Positions 30,384 through 39,786 of a DNA stretch of 64,000 nt are shown here, piece after piece (position 1 is the first letter of the stretch; each line of letters begins with the position of its first letter). The translations under genes and the position numbers were made by a program. This DNA comes from Synechococcus sp. UW140 (lineage in GTDB: Bacteria > Cyanobacteriota > Cyanobacteriia > PCC-6307 > Cyanobiaceae), in contig CAMCQR010000003.1 of the NCBI GenBank assembly GCA_945877115.1, forward strand, positions 1-64,000. The letters are read 5' to 3'. The notes under the pieces were generated by a model. The model ran no database searches. It saw only the letters and a program-made list of their open reading frames with translations, and was not told the origin of the DNA.

Positions 30384-31731
30384 TCTCGCCCAACACCAGT
30401 GCCGCCTCCCGCAGGCTGAGGTTGTGCTGATGGGCATGGCGCGCAATGGCGCAGGCCCGGTCGTAGCCAATCACCGGGGTCAGGGCCGTCACCAGCATGA
30501 GGCTGTGGCCCAGCAGCTCCTGCAGCCGCACTTCATTGGCCCGCAAGCCCTCGATGCAATGGTCGCGGAACCCCGCGCAGGCCCCGGCCAGAAGCTCGAT
30601 GCTTTCGAGCACATTCCAGGCGATCAGTGGCTTGAAAACATTCAATTCGAAATTGCCCTGGCTGGCGGCCATCTGCACGGCGGTGTTATTGCCCATCACC
30701 TGCACGGCCACCATGGTCAGGCTTTCGCATTGGGTGGGATTGACCTTGCCGGGCATGATGCTGGAACCCGGTTCGTTCTCCGGCAACAGCAATTCGCCCA
30801 GACCGCAGCGGGGACCGCTGGCCAGCCACCGGATGTCATTGGCGATCTTCATCAGACTGCCCGCCAGCACTGTCAGGGCTCCATGGACGGCCGCAAGAGG
30901 TTCATGGCCCGCCAGGGCCTGGAACTTGTTGGGGGCCGAACAAAAGGGCAGGCCCAGCCGCTGCGATAGCCGCTCGGCCACGGCCTCCGAAAATCCGGGC
31001 GGGGCATTGAGGCCGGTGCCGACGGCCGTTCCGCCGATCGCCAATTGGTGCAACTGGGACAAGCTGGTCAGCAGGGTGTCCCGGGCCAGTCCCAGCTGGG
31101 CGACATAACCGCCGAATTCCTGGCCGAGGCTGAGGGGGACAGCATCCTGGAGGTGGGTGCGGCCAATTTTGAGCAACGGGGCAAACTCGGTGGCCCTGGC
31201 TTCCAGGCTGGCGCTGAGATCGGCGAGGGCCGGCAAGAGAACCTGGTGCAACTGCAGGGCCACTGCGATGTGCATGGCCGTCGGGAAGGTGTCGTTACTG
31301 GACTGGCTGAGGTTGACGTGGTCATTGGGATGGACCGGGGTCTTGCTGCCAAGCACCCCACCGCAGCGCTCAATGGCGCGGTTGGAGATGACCTCATTGA
31401 CGTTCATGTTGGTCTGGGTGCCGGAACCCGTTTGCCAGACCCGCAGGGGAAATTCGCCATCAAGGGCCCCGGAAGCCACCTCTTCGGCGACGGCCGCGAT
31501 CAGCTGGGCCAGGGAAGGATCAAGCACCCCCATGGCGGCATTGGCCTGGGCACAGGCCGCCTTGAGCAGGCCCAGGGCGTGGACGATGGCCAGGGGCATG
31601 GCCTGACCGAAGGGGAAAAGCCGCAGGGACCGTTGGGTCTGGGCACCCCAGTAATGCTCGGAGGGAACAGGGACCTGGCCCAGACTGTCCTTCTCCAGGC
31701 GGGTAGCCGGGCTGGATCCGGCTGTGGTCAT
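30334..31731 (-). CDS. fumC: Class II fumarate hydratase
   Basis: GSGTQTNMNVNEVISNRA, HPNDHVNLSQSSNDTFPTAMHIA, GSSIMPGKVNPTQCE. Confidence 0.98.
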   Translation of the reverse strand: MTTAGSSPATRLEKDSLGQVPVPSEHYWGAQTQRSLRLFPFGQAMPLAIVHALGLLKAACAQANAAMGVLDPSLAQLIAAVAEEVASGALDGEFPLRVWQTGSGTQTNMNVNEVISNRAIERCGGVLGSKTPVHPNDHVNLSQSSNDTFPTAMHIAVALQLHQVLLPALADLSASLEARATEFAPLLKIGRTHLQDAVPLSLGQEFGGYVAQLGLARDTLLTSLSQLHQLAIGGTAVGTGLNAPPGFSEAVAERLSQRLGLPFCSAPNKFQALAGHEPLAAVHGALTVLAGSLMKIANDIRWLASGPRCGLGELLLPENEPGSSIMPGKVNPTQCESLTMVAVQVMGNNTAVQMAASQGNFELNVFKPLIAWNVLESIELLAGACAGFRDHCIEGLRANEVRLQELLGHSLMLVTALTPVIGYDRACAIARHAHQHNLSLREAALVLGEISADDFDRLVRPEAML

Positions 31732-32339
31732 CGGGACTCGGGGCGAATTTCGCTGTTGAGTTCGTTGAAACTGACGATGGAACCACCGCCGTTTCCTGGG
31801 GCCAGGGGAATGCCAGTGGCGTTGCTCACCACCGTGTTCAAGGCCGAGAGATCGACGGGGCCAGCTTGATCGAAGACCACCTCACCCTGCTTGTTGAGAA
31901 CAACCACCTGGGGAATGGCACCGCTCCAATAGTGGGCCGGGTCACTGGGGCCCCCAATGGGACGATTCTGCAGGGGATCGGTAACGAGGGGCAGCAGGGC
32001 AATGCGATTTCCCCAGAGGCGCTGCAACTCGGAGACCACCGGGGCAAAGCGTTTGCTGGCGCTGTTGTCATCGAGATAAAACACCATCACCACTACATCC
32101 TTTCTGGCAAGGCCCTCCGCCAGGGTGGACTGGGGGGGCACCAAGGACCCATTGCCCGCATAAAGAGCAAAAATATTGCCGTCGTAGCGGTCGTCATCGA
32201 GGCTGGCGTAGGCCGGCCCAGCCCCCAGACCAAGGGCGGCGGTGCCACCCAGCCACCAGAGCAGACCGGCCAGCAGCCAGCTCCAGTAACGGCGGGCCGG
32301 GATCGGCTGGATCAAGGGGGGCCATGCGAATAATCCCAT
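31728..32339 (-). CDS. Thylakoid membrane photosystem I accumulation factor-like (thioredoxin-like fold)
   Basis: Signal/TM then SLDDDRYDGNIFALYAGNGSLVPPQSTLAEGLARKDVVVMVFYLDDNSASKRFAPVVSELQRLWG. Confidence 0.75.
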   Translation of the reverse strand: MGLFAWPPLIQPIPARRYWSWLLAGLLWWLGGTAALGLGAGPAYASLDDDRYDGNIFALYAGNGSLVPPQSTLAEGLARKDVVVMVFYLDDNSASKRFAPVVSELQRLWGNRIALLPLVTDPLQNRPIGGPSDPAHYWSGAIPQVVVLNKQGEVVFDQAGPVDLSALNTVVSNATGIPLAPGNGGGSIVSFNELNSEIRPESR

Positions 32340-32359
32340 TGTGCCGTCAGGGCCGGCGC

Positions 32360-34075
32360 TCAGGAGCCACGGCCGAAACTGCGGCCCATGCCCTGGGCGA
32401 TTCCCCGGCCCACCAGACCGATCGCCCGTCCGACCACCTTGGTCAGAACCACCACCAGCAGGTCCCCTAACCCTCGTATCAGGCTCTGGACCTGGGGCGC
32501 CAGGGCATCCCTTGTTTCCAGGGCGAGGGTTACCCCTTGCTGCAGCCAGCCCAACCGTTTCAATTCCTGGTCCCGCGGTTCAGTGAGCTGTTCGGTGCGG
32601 ATAGCTCCGCCCTGGAGGCAATAGAGGGGCCGACGGCTTTCGTAGAGCTGAATCGGCCGTTCCACCCAGCTCTGCCAGCGTTGCTGAGCATTGAGCTGGT
32701 TGCGAAGCCGCTCGAGGTTGCGGGTAGCCAGCAACTCAGGTCGCAGCAGATAACGGCGCAGTTCGGGCCAATCGGCGCAGGCCGCCAGCACCTCGGCGCT
32801 GATCTGTTCGGCGCTGCGCACCAGCCAATTGGCAAGCAGCATCTCCAGATAAAGCACGGCCTGGGGTTCGTCGGGCGCCAGCAGTCGGCCTTCCACCAAC
32901 AACGGCCGCGCCTGCACCAAGCTGGAAAGCATGGTCACCGGATCCGGCAGATCGGGATCGTCGCCCGCCAGGGAACTGCCAGCCACCAACGTTTCGGCGA
33001 CGGGCAGCATCACCCCCCCTCGCGGCAACTGCACATAGGCGCCGGCCATGCGTCGCATCGCTTGCTGGCGCAGCATCGGCTGGAGGTCACGCCACTGGTC
33101 CAGCAACCTATCGGCACTTGAGCTATGGGTCTGCAACTGGCTGCGCAACTGGTCGAATTGCTCCAGCAGGGAGAGCAAAAGATCACTGCGGCGCTGGTCC
33201 AACAGACCATCGAGGGCCAGCAGACCCCCGCTGGCATTGGCCGGCCCGGAGGCGGCGTCTTGGCGCAGCCGTTCCCGCAAGGTCTCCCAGAGGCCGTCGG
33301 CACTGCGCTGGCGCAGGGTAAGGGCAATACCTTCGCGTTCGACAAAGGCGGGCACCAGTCCTGGGGCGCCAGAACGCTGGCTTAGGGCCCCAGGCCGCGC
33401 CAGCGGCGCTGGGACAGAAAAGGGATCCGCGAAGGAGCCACCCCAGGCCAGGCTGACAGGACCCCACAGCCACAGCAACAATTGGCGAGCCGCGCGAAGC
33501 TCCCGCACCCGGCCCTGCAGCAGTAGCAGGCCCAGCAGAGAGGGGGGGGGCTGATCCAGCCACTGGGCACAAAGACGCAGTTCCGCCTCGATTTGCCACA
33601 GACCCGTGGTCAACAACCACTGGCCCAGGCCCATTGCTCCTGGGGCCGGGGGGAGTTCAGAAGCGTTGCCAACCGACGCAGTCGCCGGGGCGATTTCCAG
33701 CACGCGCCCACCCGCCAGGAGGGTGGTAACGGCGTCCCGCAGGGGACCAGCCGGCGGGGCTTCCAACAAGCCCTGCAGAGGCAATTGCATCAAATACAGG
33801 GCCGGATACCCATGGCCTCCGGGCAGCAACAACAAAATCGGCACCGGTTGCCAGCGCTCATGAAGCCGCTGCAATTCGAGCTCGAGACTGGCGGCAGGGG
33901 GAGCTGAGGCCAGACTCCAGATCACGAGCTGGGGGGCCCCATCCAGCTCCCCGGGACGGAAGATCACCTGGCCGAGGCTGGGATCGGCTTGCAACAAAGC
34001 GGCAATGCCCTGCTGTTGCAGAGGATCCGCCAACAGCAACAGCTGGGGTAGGGGTGTATTGGCAAAATGGGCCAA
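32360..34075 (-). CDS. DUF3685 domain-containing protein
   Basis: 571-aa ORF with the layout of the cyanobacterial DUF3685 family (receiver-like N-terminus, conserved C-terminus). Confidence 0.65.
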   Translation of the reverse strand: MAHFANTPLPQLLLLADPLQQQGIAALLQADPSLGQVIFRPGELDGAPQLVIWSLASAPPAASLELELQRLHERWQPVPILLLLPGGHGYPALYLMQLPLQGLLEAPPAGPLRDAVTTLLAGGRVLEIAPATASVGNASELPPAPGAMGLGQWLLTTGLWQIEAELRLCAQWLDQPPPSLLGLLLLQGRVRELRAARQLLLWLWGPVSLAWGGSFADPFSVPAPLARPGALSQRSGAPGLVPAFVEREGIALTLRQRSADGLWETLRERLRQDAASGPANASGGLLALDGLLDQRRSDLLLSLLEQFDQLRSQLQTHSSSADRLLDQWRDLQPMLRQQAMRRMAGAYVQLPRGGVMLPVAETLVAGSSLAGDDPDLPDPVTMLSSLVQARPLLVEGRLLAPDEPQAVLYLEMLLANWLVRSAEQISAEVLAACADWPELRRYLLRPELLATRNLERLRNQLNAQQRWQSWVERPIQLYESRRPLYCLQGGAIRTEQLTEPRDQELKRLGWLQQGVTLALETRDALAPQVQSLIRGLGDLLVVVLTKVVGRAIGLVGRGIAQGMGRSFGRGS

Positions 34076-34080
34076 GGGTT

Positions 34081-34569
34081 TCAGGATCCTGTCTGCCGCC
34101 CGCAGAGGTGCAAGGTGTAGGACTCGATGGCATATCCCGTATGGACCTCAATCCGGTGCAGCAGATCTTCTGGAAGCCGCACATCAAGATCGTGAATGGC
34201 GCCGGAATCGAGGCAGGTGAGATGGCTGTGGGGGTCGGATCGATAGCCGTAAAGACGGCCGCTAGCCCGATCTAAAAATTCAATCACCCCAGCCGTCTGA
34301 AGGGCCTCCAGGTTCTGGTAGACCGAAGTATGGCCAATATTGCGACCAAGATTATTGAGCTTCTCGAAAATATCGCGGGCACTGAGATGGGTCTTTTCGG
34401 CCCATAACAGATCTAACACCATGCGACGTTGGCGACTCAGGCGCATGCCCAGATCCCGGCAACGCCGATAGACATCTTCAACGCTTTCCAAAGGGGCCCC
34501 GGAAGTCGTTCCAGAGTTGGCGATGGGGGCACTCGCAGTGGGGAGGGAGCCGTCGACCACAGCAAGCAA
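34081..34569 (-). CDS. Fur family transcriptional regulator
   Basis: GMRLSRQRRMVLDLLWAEKTHLSARDIFEKLN...IGHTSVYQNLEALQTAGVIEFLDRASGRLYGY. Confidence 0.93.
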   Translation of the reverse strand: MLAVVDGSLPTASAPIANSGTTSGAPLESVEDVYRRCRDLGMRLSRQRRMVLDLLWAEKTHLSARDIFEKLNNLGRNIGHTSVYQNLEALQTAGVIEFLDRASGRLYGYRSDPHSHLTCLDSGAIHDLDVRLPEDLLHRIEVHTGYAIESYTLHLCGRQTGS

Positions 34570-34627
34570 AGGGGACTGGTAGTTCAGTTATAGGGCAGTT
34601 GGGAGATTTTGGCCGCAGCCGACCTCT

Positions 34628-35389
34628 TTAGGCCAGCGACAAGGGTCCAACATCCTGCCAACGCTCCGGGCCCACGGCTTGGAGGGCCTCGGCCAACTCC
34701 ACCCGGCCGTCATAGAGCGCCCGGCCGACGATCACCCCCTGCACCCCGAGGGGTTCCAGGCTGAGCAAGCTGAGCAAGTCGGTGAGCGAACCAACCCCGC
34801 CGGAGGCGATCACCGGCAGACTGGACGCTTCGGCCATGGCGCGCAAAAACGGCAGGTTGGGTCCCGCCAAGGTGCCGTCGGTGGCGATGTCGGTGGTGAT
34901 CAGGGCGGCCACGCCACTCCCGGCCAGGCTGGCCGCCAGGGCTGTCGCCTCGATGGTGCTGGCCTCCAGCCAACCGCGGGTGGCGACCCGTCCATCACGG
35001 GCATCGATGCCCACCACGATGCGGTCTGGATGCTGCTGGGCGAGCTGACGCACCAAGGCCGGTTCCTCCACCGCGACGGTGCCCAGAATGACGCGATCCA
35101 AACCGCAGGCCAGCAACTCTGCGGCGCGCTCGGCGCTGCGGACCCCACCCCCCAGCTGCACAGGAATGGTCAGGGCGGCGGTAATGGCCCGCACAATCTG
35201 ATCATTGGTGGGCTGGCCGCTGCGGGCGCCATCCAGATCCACCAGATGCAGCCGCCGGGCACCCTGCCGTTGCCACTCCAGGGCCTGGGCCACCGGATCG
35301 GGATGGAAGCGGGTCACCTGGTCGTAGTCGCCCTGGTGGAGCCGCACGCACTGGCCCTCCAACAGGTCGATGGCGGGAATAACGTCCAT
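34628..35389 (-). CDS. hisA: Phosphoribosylformimino-5-aminoimidazole carboxamide ribotide isomerase
   Basis: MDVIPAIDLLEGQCVRLHQGDYDQVT, VQLGGGVRS, VVGIDARDGRVATRGW, ALITTDIATDGTLAGPN; listed ORF is extended upstream of this Met. Confidence 0.97.
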   Translation of the reverse strand: MDVIPAIDLLEGQCVRLHQGDYDQVTRFHPDPVAQALEWQRQGARRLHLVDLDGARSGQPTNDQIVRAITAALTIPVQLGGGVRSAERAAELLACGLDRVILGTVAVEEPALVRQLAQQHPDRIVVGIDARDGRVATRGWLEASTIEATALAASLAGSGVAALITTDIATDGTLAGPNLPFLRAMAEASSLPVIASGGVGSLTDLLSLLSLEPLGVQGVIVGRALYDGRVELAEALQAVGPERWQDVGPLSLA

Positions 35390-35507
35390 GGCCAGACAAG
35401 GCGGTCCTGCCATCATCGGTCCCGACTGCACACCCATGGGTTCAGGCAGAATCGGGAGACTCCGCCAGCTTGAATAGACGGGCGTAGAAACCCGTCGGGA
35501 CCCAAGC

Positions 35508-36434
35508 ATGAAGATTCTGGTGATGGGCGGCACCCGCTTCGTGGGACGGCCGCTGGTGGCGCACCTGCTGGCGGCCGGCCACGAACTCACCCTCTTCACC
35601 CGGGGCAAGAACCCGGTACCCAACAACGTTGAATCCTTAGTCGGTGATCGCAACGACGACGAAGCCCTGGCCCAGCTGCAGGGACGCCGATTTGACGTGA
35701 TCGTGGACAGCTCCGGGCGTGAGTGCGCCGACACGCGCCGGGTGATCGATCGCACCGGAGCGCCAAACCATCGCCTGGTTTATGTGAGCTCGGCCGGCGT
35801 CTATGCCAACAGCGACCTCTGGCCCCTCGACGAGGACGCTCCCCTGGACCCCTCCAGCCGCCATGCCGGCAAAGCCGAAACCGAAGCCTGGATGAGGCAG
35901 CAGGGGATTGCGTTCACGAGTTTCCGTCCCACCTACATCGTCGGTCCTGGCAACTACAACCCCATCGAGCGCTGGTTCTTCGACCGCCTCAGCCACGACC
36001 GGCCCATTCCCATTCCGGGAGATGGCTCCACCATCACCCAGCTAGGCCATGTCAACGATCTGGCGATGGCGATGGCCCGCTCCATTGAGGTGGAGGCGGC
36101 CTGCAACCGCATCTACAATTGCAGCGGTAATCAGGGCGTCACTTTTGCCGGGCTGGTGGCGGCTGCCGCAAGAGCCTGCGGTAAGGAGCCGGAAAGCGTT
36201 GAACTGAGGTCCTTCACCATCGAGGGCCTCGATGGCAAGGCGCGCAAGGCCTTTCCCCTGCGTCTTTCCCATTTTCTCACCGACACCCATCGGGTACGGC
36301 GGGAGCTGGCCTGGGAACCGGCTTTCGATCTGGAGGCAACGCTGGCCGATAGCTGGAAAAATGACTGGGTGTCCCAACCCAGCCCCGACCCCGATTTCAG
36401 CGCTGACGAAGCGCTAATCAGACGGGCACCTTAG
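35508..36434 (+). CDS. NAD-dependent epimerase/dehydratase, CSP41-like
   Basis: MKILVMGGTRFVGRPLVAHLLAAGHELTLFTRG, LVYVSSAGVYANS, FRPTYIVGPGNYNPIERWFFDRL. Confidence 0.92.
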   Translation: MKILVMGGTRFVGRPLVAHLLAAGHELTLFTRGKNPVPNNVESLVGDRNDDEALAQLQGRRFDVIVDSSGRECADTRRVIDRTGAPNHRLVYVSSAGVYANSDLWPLDEDAPLDPSSRHAGKAETEAWMRQQGIAFTSFRPTYIVGPGNYNPIERWFFDRLSHDRPIPIPGDGSTITQLGHVNDLAMAMARSIEVEAACNRIYNCSGNQGVTFAGLVAAAARACGKEPESVELRSFTIEGLDGKARKAFPLRLSHFLTDTHRVRRELAWEPAFDLEATLADSWKNDWVSQPSPDPDFSADEALIRRAP

Positions 36435-36512
36435 GCACGACAAAACGCTGACCCAAGGGTGACACCTTGTAAATGATCGCTAAAGTCTGTCGGTTATGAA
36501 CGCGCTCCGCCT

Positions 36513-37235
36513 GTGGCGAACAAAATCCGCTCCGAAGATTTCGCCGACATCCTCCAATGGGTGGCATTAGCCCTGTTCATTGTTTTTCTGGCCATTCTCC
36601 TGGCGGCGATCTTACCCCTGGAAATTCTTGATTCCCGCTGGCAAGTAAGAGTAATTTCAGCCCTACTTGGTAGCTCCAGCCTCCCTTTGATCGGTGTGGT
36701 GCTTATTCTGTTCTCCAACTTTTTAGATGAAAATGTTAGTCCAATTGGATCCAAGATTAGTCTATTGCGGCGATTGTCTGGTTTTGCGGCCATCGGCTTT
36801 TTACTGCTGATTCCCCTCCAAATAACGGCTGGTTCTCGGTTGCTCAATCAACAGAGTGGCAACGAAGTCACCCAACTTAAAGTTCTGCAACGTGCCGCAG
36901 ACGCGATCCGTTCTTCTAATAACGAAGCCGATCTCAAAAATGCCCTGCGCCAGCTTCCTGGCGCCCCCAGCAATCTGGATCGCCCCCTGGCGGCCCCCCT
37001 ACCCCAGGTCAAGGATGCTCTGATTTCCCGACTCGACCCAGCCGTCAAGCGACTTCAGTCCCAGGTGGATGAGGCTAAACAAAATCGACTGCAACAAGCC
37101 CTAGGCATCTGGATCCGGGATGCTGGCATGGCTGCCGGCTATGCGATTGGCTTTTCCGGTTTGGGCAGTTTCCAAGAACGGGGATCCCTGTTCCGATCTT
37201 TAATACCGGGTCGCCGCAAAAACATCTGGAAATAA
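36513..37235 (+). CDS. HpsJ-like membrane protein
   Basis: TM pattern and LLIPLQITAGSRLLNQQ...GIWIRDAGMAAGYAIGFSGLGSF as in HpsJ-like proteins; GTG start. Confidence 0.7.
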   Translation: MANKIRSEDFADILQWVALALFIVFLAILLAAILPLEILDSRWQVRVISALLGSSSLPLIGVVLILFSNFLDENVSPIGSKISLLRRLSGFAAIGFLLLIPLQITAGSRLLNQQSGNEVTQLKVLQRAADAIRSSNNEADLKNALRQLPGAPSNLDRPLAAPLPQVKDALISRLDPAVKRLQSQVDEAKQNRLQQALGIWIRDAGMAAGYAIGFSGLGSFQERGSLFRSLIPGRRKNIWK

Positions 37236-37271
37236 ATTAAACCAAAACTTTTTGCAGTGAAGGAGAGGTCT

Positions 37272-37585
37272 TCAACCGGTGAACTCCGTGTTGTAGGCCT
37301 CTTTTCCATAGGCATTGATATCAAAACCCTGTTGTTCTTCCAGTGACGAAACCCTAAGGGGTAAAAATTGCCGGATCACCAGGAGCACCACCTTGGTGCC
37401 GATCATCACCCAGAGTAAGGTGAAGCCAATGGCCTGAAGCTGGATCCAGACTTGGACCCCATGGGTACGCAAGAGACCATCGGCACCTCCGAGATTCAGC
37501 ATCTTGCTGGCAAACACCCCTGTCAGCAGGGAGCCTGTGAGTCAGGCGAGGCCATGCGCGGGCAGCACATCTTGGCCACCAGAGA
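37272..37585 (-). pseudogene. Ammonium transporter (Amt) C-terminal remnant
   Basis: Reverse-frame reading DVLPAHGLA*LTGSLLTGVFASKMLNLGGADGLL...VQVWIQLQAIGFTLLWVMIGTKVVLLVIRQFLPLRVSSLEEQQGFDINAYGKEAYNTEFTG matches an Amt C-terminus with an in-frame TGA at 37542-37544; rest of the gene absent. Confidence 0.85.
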
Positions 37586-37636
37586 AAAACAGCATTCTGG
37601 TAGCAAATCCAACATTTCAAAGGCTCGCCTTGTCTG

Positions 37637-39703
37637 TTATTGGTGTTTGAACTCTGCAGCTTGGCTTCCGTTCTGCCGGTGCAGAAAGGCCACGAAGTCA
37701 TCCATCACCGTGGCAGCCCCATAGGCCGAAAGGTGATTGCCATCGCTATAGAGCAGATAGCCATGGCGCTGACGCGGACAGGGGCCCTTGGACGGACACA
37801 GGGCGTCGGCGGGATTGTAAAGAACCACATTGGGGTGGCTGGCCAGCAGGCCGGCCAGTTGCTGGCGCAGGTAGGCGTTAAAGCGATCGAGACCCTGGCG
37901 ATCTACTCCCTGGCAATCCGTCGGCAGCACCGGGCGGAACCACTGGGGCCGGCAGGTTTCCATCGGCACGCCGCTGCCGAATTCCGGTGTGGGCAAAAAC
38001 AAAACAAAACGGGTCTTGGGGTGCAGATCGGCCAGACGGCCCACCTCCTCAGCCCAGGTGGCAAGTGCCGCCTCGCGGCGGACCGGCTGGCTGGTTTGGG
38101 GGGAAAAGTGTTGGCTGCGACGGAGGGATTCCTCAGCTAAAAAGCCAGGATCAAAATAGAGAGGCGAACGGGATGACAACACCACAACCCCCTTGTTCCC
38201 CTGGGGAAGGCCCCGCTCCTGGCCGAGGCTTTGCCAACGCTGTTCAGCTGCCTGGGCATAGACGAGGGCCAGCTCCTCGTTTACACCAGTTGTGACATTC
38301 GTATAGAAGATAGGCGGATAGGGAACCCCAATCACAGCGGACTCGCCATAGCCCATTCCATAGCGTCTACAGAGGTGATCAGCTGCGGCGCTGAAATGGT
38401 GGGCATGGCTATCTCCCACCATCAACAAACGGAAATGGCCAGGGGTGGCACAATCGCGACCGCTCGGAGTTGGCGCCTGACTGAATTCGGCCGACTGGGG
38501 GTTGCCGAGATACAGAAGGGTGGGACCTTTGCGGGCCAGGCCCTGCAAGCCAACGGTGCCCAGAGCGGCAAGGGCTAAACCGCTGGCCACCACCCGCCAT
38601 CGCTGGGGCCACCAAACGGTCCGGCGGCAGGGACGTTCAATGAAACGCCAGGACAAATAGGCCAGCAGAACGATAAGCAGGGCTTGGAACGGCATGGTCC
38701 AGGGATGTACCCCGATGGTCCAGCGGCTGAGGGAAAGCACGCTCCAATGCCAGAGATAGAGCGAATAGGAGAGCAGGCCGACAAACACCATTGGCGGCCA
38801 GCTGAGCCAACCATGGGCCGTGGTGGATGGACGCAAGCAGCCCAGGAGCAGGGCGGTGATGGCGACACTGGTGGCCACGGGCAGCAAGCCGAAACCCAGG
38901 GGGGCTGCCATCAGGACCCCCAGGCCAAGCAAGAGGGGTAGTGGGGGCAGGGGCCAGCGCGCCTGGTCAGCCTCGTGGTACTCCGAGGCCGCGTCCCCGC
39001 TGTTGACGCTTTGAGGTGAGCGCAGCTGCAACAGTAAAAACACCAGGCAGCCCACGCCCAGCTCCCAGAATCGCGAGGGAAGCAGATAGTAGGCAGCAGG
39101 AAAATCAACACCAAGCCGGTAGCCAAACACCACCAGGGAGAGAACACTCAGGGGCAGCAAAAAGAGCACCAGGCGCCGGCTTCCGGCGGCGCCATTGCGG
39201 GCGAAGCCGCTGAACCAAACCAGCAGCGGAAAGAGGAGATAAAATTGTTCCTCGACCCCCAGGGACCAGGTATGGGAAAAGGGGTTCAAAGCGGCGGCGG
39301 GCCGGAAATAATCGACCGCTAATCGATATAGGGTGATGTTGCTGAAACCGAATAGCGAACGCCAGCCCACTCCCAGCATCTGACCGGGGTCGTAGGAGAC
39401 CAGAGCCAGCAACAGCGCCGTAACACCAACGCACAACAGCAGGGCGGGCAACAGGCGCCGGACACGGCGGGAATAGAAACCCAGCATCAGATCCCCCAGA
39501 CCCTCGGCGGGCCGACGGGCCAGGGAGGCCGTGATCACAAACCCAGAGATGACGAAAAAGACATCCACCCCCAGGTAACCGCCCGGCAGCCAACGCTCCG
39601 AGAAGTGGTTAAGGATCACGCCAACCACGGCAACGGCGCGCAGGCCGTCGATTTCCGGCCGATAGGCAGCATTGCGTTGGGCCGGGCCGGGGGATTGACT
39701 CAC
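37637..39703 (-). CDS. Acyltransferase family 3 with C-terminal SGNH domain (OafA-like)
   Basis: YRPEIDGLRAVAVVGVILNHF, GGYLGVDVFFVISGFVIT, SHTWSLGVEEQFYLLFPLLV; C-terminal LLMVGDSHAHHF and YSDGNHLSAYGA. Confidence 0.95.
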   Translation of the reverse strand: MSQSPGPAQRNAAYRPEIDGLRAVAVVGVILNHFSERWLPGGYLGVDVFFVISGFVITASLARRPAEGLGDLMLGFYSRRVRRLLPALLLCVGVTALLLALVSYDPGQMLGVGWRSLFGFSNITLYRLAVDYFRPAAALNPFSHTWSLGVEEQFYLLFPLLVWFSGFARNGAAGSRRLVLFLLPLSVLSLVVFGYRLGVDFPAAYYLLPSRFWELGVGCLVFLLLQLRSPQSVNSGDAASEYHEADQARWPLPPLPLLLGLGVLMAAPLGFGLLPVATSVAITALLLGCLRPSTTAHGWLSWPPMVFVGLLSYSLYLWHWSVLSLSRWTIGVHPWTMPFQALLIVLLAYLSWRFIERPCRRTVWWPQRWRVVASGLALAALGTVGLQGLARKGPTLLYLGNPQSAEFSQAPTPSGRDCATPGHFRLLMVGDSHAHHFSAAADHLCRRYGMGYGESAVIGVPYPPIFYTNVTTGVNEELALVYAQAAEQRWQSLGQERGLPQGNKGVVVLSSRSPLYFDPGFLAEESLRRSQHFSPQTSQPVRREAALATWAEEVGRLADLHPKTRFVLFLPTPEFGSGVPMETCRPQWFRPVLPTDCQGVDRQGLDRFNAYLRQQLAGLLASHPNVVLYNPADALCPSKGPCPRQRHGYLLYSDGNHLSAYGAATVMDDFVAFLHRQNGSQAAEFKHQ

Positions 39704-39786
39704 GTAATCCCACCCTCAATGGCCTTCAGCCGCAGGACGTTAGCAGGGTTGGCCATTGGGGGGCCTGTGCTACCCAATGGCCGATC

